Origin: Granulosicoccus sp045106475
GTDB taxonomy: Bacteria > Pseudomonadota > Gammaproteobacteria > Granulosicoccales > Granulosicoccaceae
Assembly: GCA_045106475.1 (NCBI GenBank)
Contig: JBGCEO010000011.1
Coordinates: 67,559 to 131,558, forward strand
Direction: 5' to 3'
DNA: 64,000 nucleotides
Below, piece after piece: positions 61,447 through 64,000 of the stretch. The position numbers were made by a program, and so were the translations under genes. Each line of letters opens with the position of its first letter. The stretch's first letter is position 1. The notes under the pieces were generated by a model, which saw only the letters and a list, made by a program, of their open reading frames with translations, searched no databases and was not told the DNA's origin.

Positions 61447-61805
61447 TTATAAACTCCAAAAAAGTGCGACGCTGACCGATTTCAGCCACACAGCTCTTAG
61501 CTGTAACGGCTCCAAGGCGTCGAACTATACTGGAGGATCTACTTTCAGAACACTGTTCTTTCGCACACTTTTACTGAAAAAACAGTAACTTGCATGCATA
61601 CCGACGTTTTTTTGTAGTTTAGCTACCAGCAGGGTTTGCAAGCCATTCGTTCGCAATGCAAGCCTGCATCAGGGTTGCAGCAGGAATTCAATCTGTTGGT
61701 TCGACAAGCGAATCTGCAATTTGAAATTCAAAAGACTTATTTCGGTAATTTCAGTTCATGTGAGCTTCTGTAACGAAGCTCACGAAATTTAGCCCTAAAA
61801 AAGCC
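61447..61805. promoter_or_regulatory. pckA upstream region with dyads
   Basis: A 359-bp gap. On the minus strand a TATAGT hexamer (61529-61524) could be the pckA -10. The dyad AGAACACTGTTCT (61547-61559) overlaps the expected -35 position, which is otherwise poor, and could bind an activator. Further dyads are CAGCT-CTT-AGCTG (61491-61503) in the probable leader and TTACTG-A6-CAGTAA (61571-61588). Direct copies of GCAAGCC lie near 61638 and 61659. Confidence 0.4.
61760..61783. terminator. Hairpin downstream of the TSP3-repeat gene
   Basis: GTGAGCTTC (61760-61768) and GAAGCTCAC (61775-61783) form a perfect 9-bp stem with a 6-nt loop, 23 bp beyond the stop of the minus-strand surface-protein gene. 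Outer TTTC/GAAA pairing can extend it. There is no clear T-tract on the minus strand. Confidence 0.5.
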
Positions 61806-63509
61806 TTATGTGCGCCTGTTACGGCGCCATGCCAGTGAAACAAAGCTCAGCAGAACGAGCACTGCTAAGCTCCATTCGCTTCGCCATGCCGCATGCCCCG
61901 CACCATAGGAGGCAATGGAACAACCAGCACCACCCGACAGGCCTGTTTCTACTCTGCCAGATAGTGGCGGTGTAACAGGATTCGAACCAGGGTCAGTACC
62001 TGGAGTGGGTTCAGGTGCTGCTGGCTGACTACCATCCACCGTATCATCCTGAAAGTCAGGCACGCCATTGCCATCTGCATCAGTCAACCCACCAGCGCTA
62101 TCAATGGCATTACTGCCATCGACTAAGCCATCGTTATCCAGATCCTGAACACTATCTACAACGCCATTTGAATCCACATCCATACCACGGGTTTCAGATA
62201 TATCGAAAACACCGTCTGCATCACTATCCAGGTCTCTAAAATCTCGCAGTCCGTCCTGATCACTATCAGCAACAGCAAATCTCGGTATGCCGGAATCAGG
62301 ACCCGTTTCAGCAGCGTCTACCAGCCCGTTTGAGCCAGTGATTGCGGCAGCGTCAACCTGACCGTCGAAGTCTGTATCAAAGTCCTTGACATCAAGTTCT
62401 CCAGAATTGGCCTCTCGCATATCCGGAATGCCATCGTTATCACTGTCAAGGTCAAGAAAGTCAGCAATACCGTCATCATCCGTATCCAACGGCAATAGCG
62501 GATTTTCACCAAGCTCTATGGCATCCGGAATAGTGTCGTTGTCTGAATCTAGATCTTGAGTGTTTAGTATGCCATCGGCATCTGAATCACCCGATCCCTC
62601 GAGATCATCAGTGATGCCATCCCGATCAATGTCACCCACAGGCGGCACGCTATCGGGAATACCATCATTGTTCGAGTCGCTATCCAGATAGTCGGGTGTT
62701 CCATCGTTATCGCTGTCTTGAGGAGTTGATGGATTAGCACCCGCTTCAATGTAGTCTGGAATAAAGTCAGCATCAGAATCAAAATCCAGAAAATTGGGGG
62801 TCATATCGTTATCGGTATCCAGAGTAGTGCCCTCAACCAAGTCTGGAATACCATCATTATCGTTGTCGGGGTCGCTTATATCTGGCAACTCATCGCCGTC
62901 AGTATCGAGCAATACTTGAAGCTCATAATCTTCTACCTCACCATCACTGGCTGGCGCTTGCGCATCGTCGGCAGTTAGAACGTCGTAACTGATACGAAAG
63001 CGAGCATAAGTTACCCCACTAAAACCTGTGGTTATACCCAATAGTTCGGGCCACTGTAACTTGAACTTACCATTGACGGTGCCAGCCGGGACCACATCAG
63101 ATGTAAACTCATCGGCATCAAAGCGGCCATTCCCATCAAAATCTACCCACCCAACTAAATTTGCCGCGCTTAATCCGGGATTAGTAGCAAACACATTGGT
63201 GTCGTAGGATTTCCCGTTTTGCACCAGGATAGGGAATGCGAATACACCATCTTCATCATCCACTCCATCGAGATCATCTCCTAGAGCTTCAGTGTCGGCA
63301 AACGGCTGATTATCATCTGGTTCTTCATTACCCAGCCACGGCGTGCCGGGAACTACGGTGTGGCTGGCTTGCCCATAACTCGCTGGAGCATCACCGGTAT
63401 CGGCAGCTATAACAAGTGTTGGCGACAGTAGGCCCACACAGGCAAGAATGCCTGAACCCGACAAATTAGAGAGTCTTTTACGTCCCGTCGACACAAAGGA
63501 AATAATCAT
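61806..63509 (-). CDS. Surface protein with GEVED domain, TSP3 repeats and C-terminal sorting tail
   Basis: About 567 residues from the ATG at 63509 (a longer frame reaches 63593). An N-terminal signal (ILACVGLLSPTLVIA-AD) leads to a GEVED domain (GDAPASYG, then WVDFDGNGRFDADE and SDGEVEDYEL). Next come a dozen or more calcium-binding type 3 repeats of the kind DxDNDGIPD, then a Pro-rich spacer. The tail is GGAGCSIASYG, a hydrophobic helix and WRRNRRT, like the CTERM tails recognised by rhomboid-type or exosortase-like enzymes. It is probably exported, processed at the tail and anchored or released at the surface. Confidence 0.82.
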   Translation of the reverse strand: MIISFVSTGRKRLSNLSGSGILACVGLLSPTLVIAADTGDAPASYGQASHTVVPGTPWLGNEEPDDNQPFADTEALGDDLDGVDDEDGVFAFPILVQNGKSYDTNVFATNPGLSAANLVGWVDFDGNGRFDADEFTSDVVPAGTVNGKFKLQWPELLGITTGFSGVTYARFRISYDVLTADDAQAPASDGEVEDYELQVLLDTDGDELPDISDPDNDNDGIPDLVEGTTLDTDNDMTPNFLDFDSDADFIPDYIEAGANPSTPQDSDNDGTPDYLDSDSNNDGIPDSVPPVGDIDRDGITDDLEGSGDSDADGILNTQDLDSDNDTIPDAIELGENPLLPLDTDDDGIADFLDLDSDNDGIPDMREANSGELDVKDFDTDFDGQVDAAAITGSNGLVDAAETGPDSGIPRFAVADSDQDGLRDFRDLDSDADGVFDISETRGMDVDSNGVVDSVQDLDNDGLVDGSNAIDSAGGLTDADGNGVPDFQDDTVDGSQPAAPEPTPGTDPGSNPVTPPLSGRVETGLSGGAGCSIASYGAGHAAWRSEWSLAVLVLLSFVSLAWRRNRRT

Positions 63510-63664
63510 ATAAATCCACTTCGGTTTATCGCCAATCACAGGCGAGCTCTTTAACAGATTAACAAAAGCTCTATGAAGAAGGAGTGACGTCATTCGCAGC
63601 CCGATGACGAAAGCGTAAGAGATCAGAAAGTTCTAATCTCAATCAAATAGTATCAGCACAAACA

Positions 63665-63689
63665 ACCGATGCCACCACCCGACATCGGT
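63665..63689 (-). terminator. Putative terminator after the OmpA-family gene
   Basis: ACCGATG (63665-63671) and CATCGGT (63683-63689) can pair around an 11-nt loop. On the minus strand the stem is followed by TGTTTGTG, a moderately T-rich tail, about 27 bp after the OmpA-family stop. Confidence 0.5.
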
Positions 63690-63715
63690 GTTCTTCCTGC
63701 ATGCAAATTTGTTAG

Positions 63716-64000
63716 CTATCTGAGGATTGAAAACTCTACACGCCGATTGGCTGCACGCCCTTGGGCAGTTGCATTGGTCGTGCGCGGTTTCGACTCCCCA
63801 AAAGCCTGGGGTTTCATACGTGCCCCTGAAATCCCCTGATCGACAAGATAACGCGCAACCGATAATGCACGACGTTTTGACAATTGCAGGTTTTCAGTAG
63901 CTTCGCCCAGATTATCAGTATGCGCCTCTATCGTAATACGAATGTCTGGGTAGTTTTGTAGCGTCTGAGCTACCCCATCCAGAATGGCGGTTGCCTCCGA
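63716..64000 (-). CDS. OmpA-family C-terminal domain protein (5' part outside the window)
   Basis: The last 94 codons of a gene that continues past the window edge. The translated residues show the OmpA peptidoglycan-binding domain: TIEAHTDNLGEATENLQLSK, then RRALSVARYLVDQGI, KPQAFGESKPR, TNATAQGRAANRRVEFSI. The conserved Asp in AHTDN and Arg in NRRVEF, which contact diaminopimelate, are present. It tethers an outer-membrane protein or lipoprotein to the cell wall. What precedes the domain cannot be known here; it lies upstream of the TSP3-repeat gene on the same strand. Confidence 0.93.
   Translation of the reverse strand, partial: SEATAILDGVAQTLQNYPDIRITIEAHTDNLGEATENLQLSKRRALSVARYLVDQGISGARMKPQAFGESKPRTTNATAQGRAANRRVEFSILR

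Noticed and set aside
1..64000. Prophage, integron or defence island
   Set aside because: No integrase, transposase, restriction, toxin-antitoxin or phage structural gene was recognised; gene content and spacing are those of core chromosome.

Overview
The window is chromosomal DNA from a Gram-negative, probably marine, gammaproteobacterium. The evidence is the gene set: RapA, FadJ/FadI, IlvB/IlvH, PrfC, a HolD-like gene beside rimI, BepA-like protease, CysB, TRAP transporters and many outer-membrane barrels. Base composition is close to even and coding density is high, with many 4-bp start/stop overlaps. No rRNA, tRNA, CRISPR array, integrase or insertion sequence was seen. Genus-level placement is not supportable from sequence reading alone.

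Layout. 1-3717 (+): the end of a branched-chain-amino-acid/urea-type ABC transporter (two ATPases), then an MBOAT O-acyltransferase with an SGNH-like membrane partner. 3902-9186: a GntR/FCD regulator divergent from a TRAP transporter operon (solute-binding protein, small and large permeases) that continues into a GlcG/HbpS-like protein and a beta-hydroxyacid dehydrogenase; a seven-copy 17-bp tandem repeat follows. 9465-19532 (mostly -): acyl-CoA oxidation genes (enoyl-CoA hydratase, DmdC-like acyl-CoA dehydrogenase, EtfBA, FadJ, FadI) with a DUF952 protein, a helical repeat protein, a yeast-type cytosine deaminase and a SIMPL protein. 19587-30226 (-): an Omp85-family protein, a REPIN-like pair of hairpins, and a nine-gene MoxR/Bat (aerotolerance-type) operon led by a barrel protein and an Ig-like lipoprotein. 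30314-34371 (-): DUF1223 protein, photolyase, and an acetate kinase fused to a PduL-type phosphotransacylase. 34627-41931 (mainly +): formyltransferase plus polysaccharide deacetylase, cold-shock protein (-), RapA, exonuclease III, a DMT transporter. 42017-48107: a BMP-type nucleoside ABC transporter (-) divergent from guanine deaminase (+). 48123-53182 (-): CysB, ferredoxin-NADP reductase, two paralogous barrel proteins, PrfC. 53405-57712 (-): ilvB-ilvH-pssA-holD-like-rimI. 58132-64000: BepA-like protease (+), PEP carboxykinase (-), a thrombospondin type 3/GEVED surface protein (-) and the C-terminus of an OmpA-family protein (-).

The genes describe an aerobic heterotroph taking up organic acids, amino acids and nucleobases, burning acyl-CoAs through ETF, and switching to gluconeogenesis with PckA. 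The most unusual items are the AckA-PduL single-chain fusion translationally coupled to a photolyase, the extended MoxR/Bat operon, the HolD-like protein that retains UDG-fold signatures, the 17-bp tandem repeat and the REPIN-like hairpin pair. I did not find one clearly new multi-gene system; the fusion enzyme and the extended Bat operon come closest.
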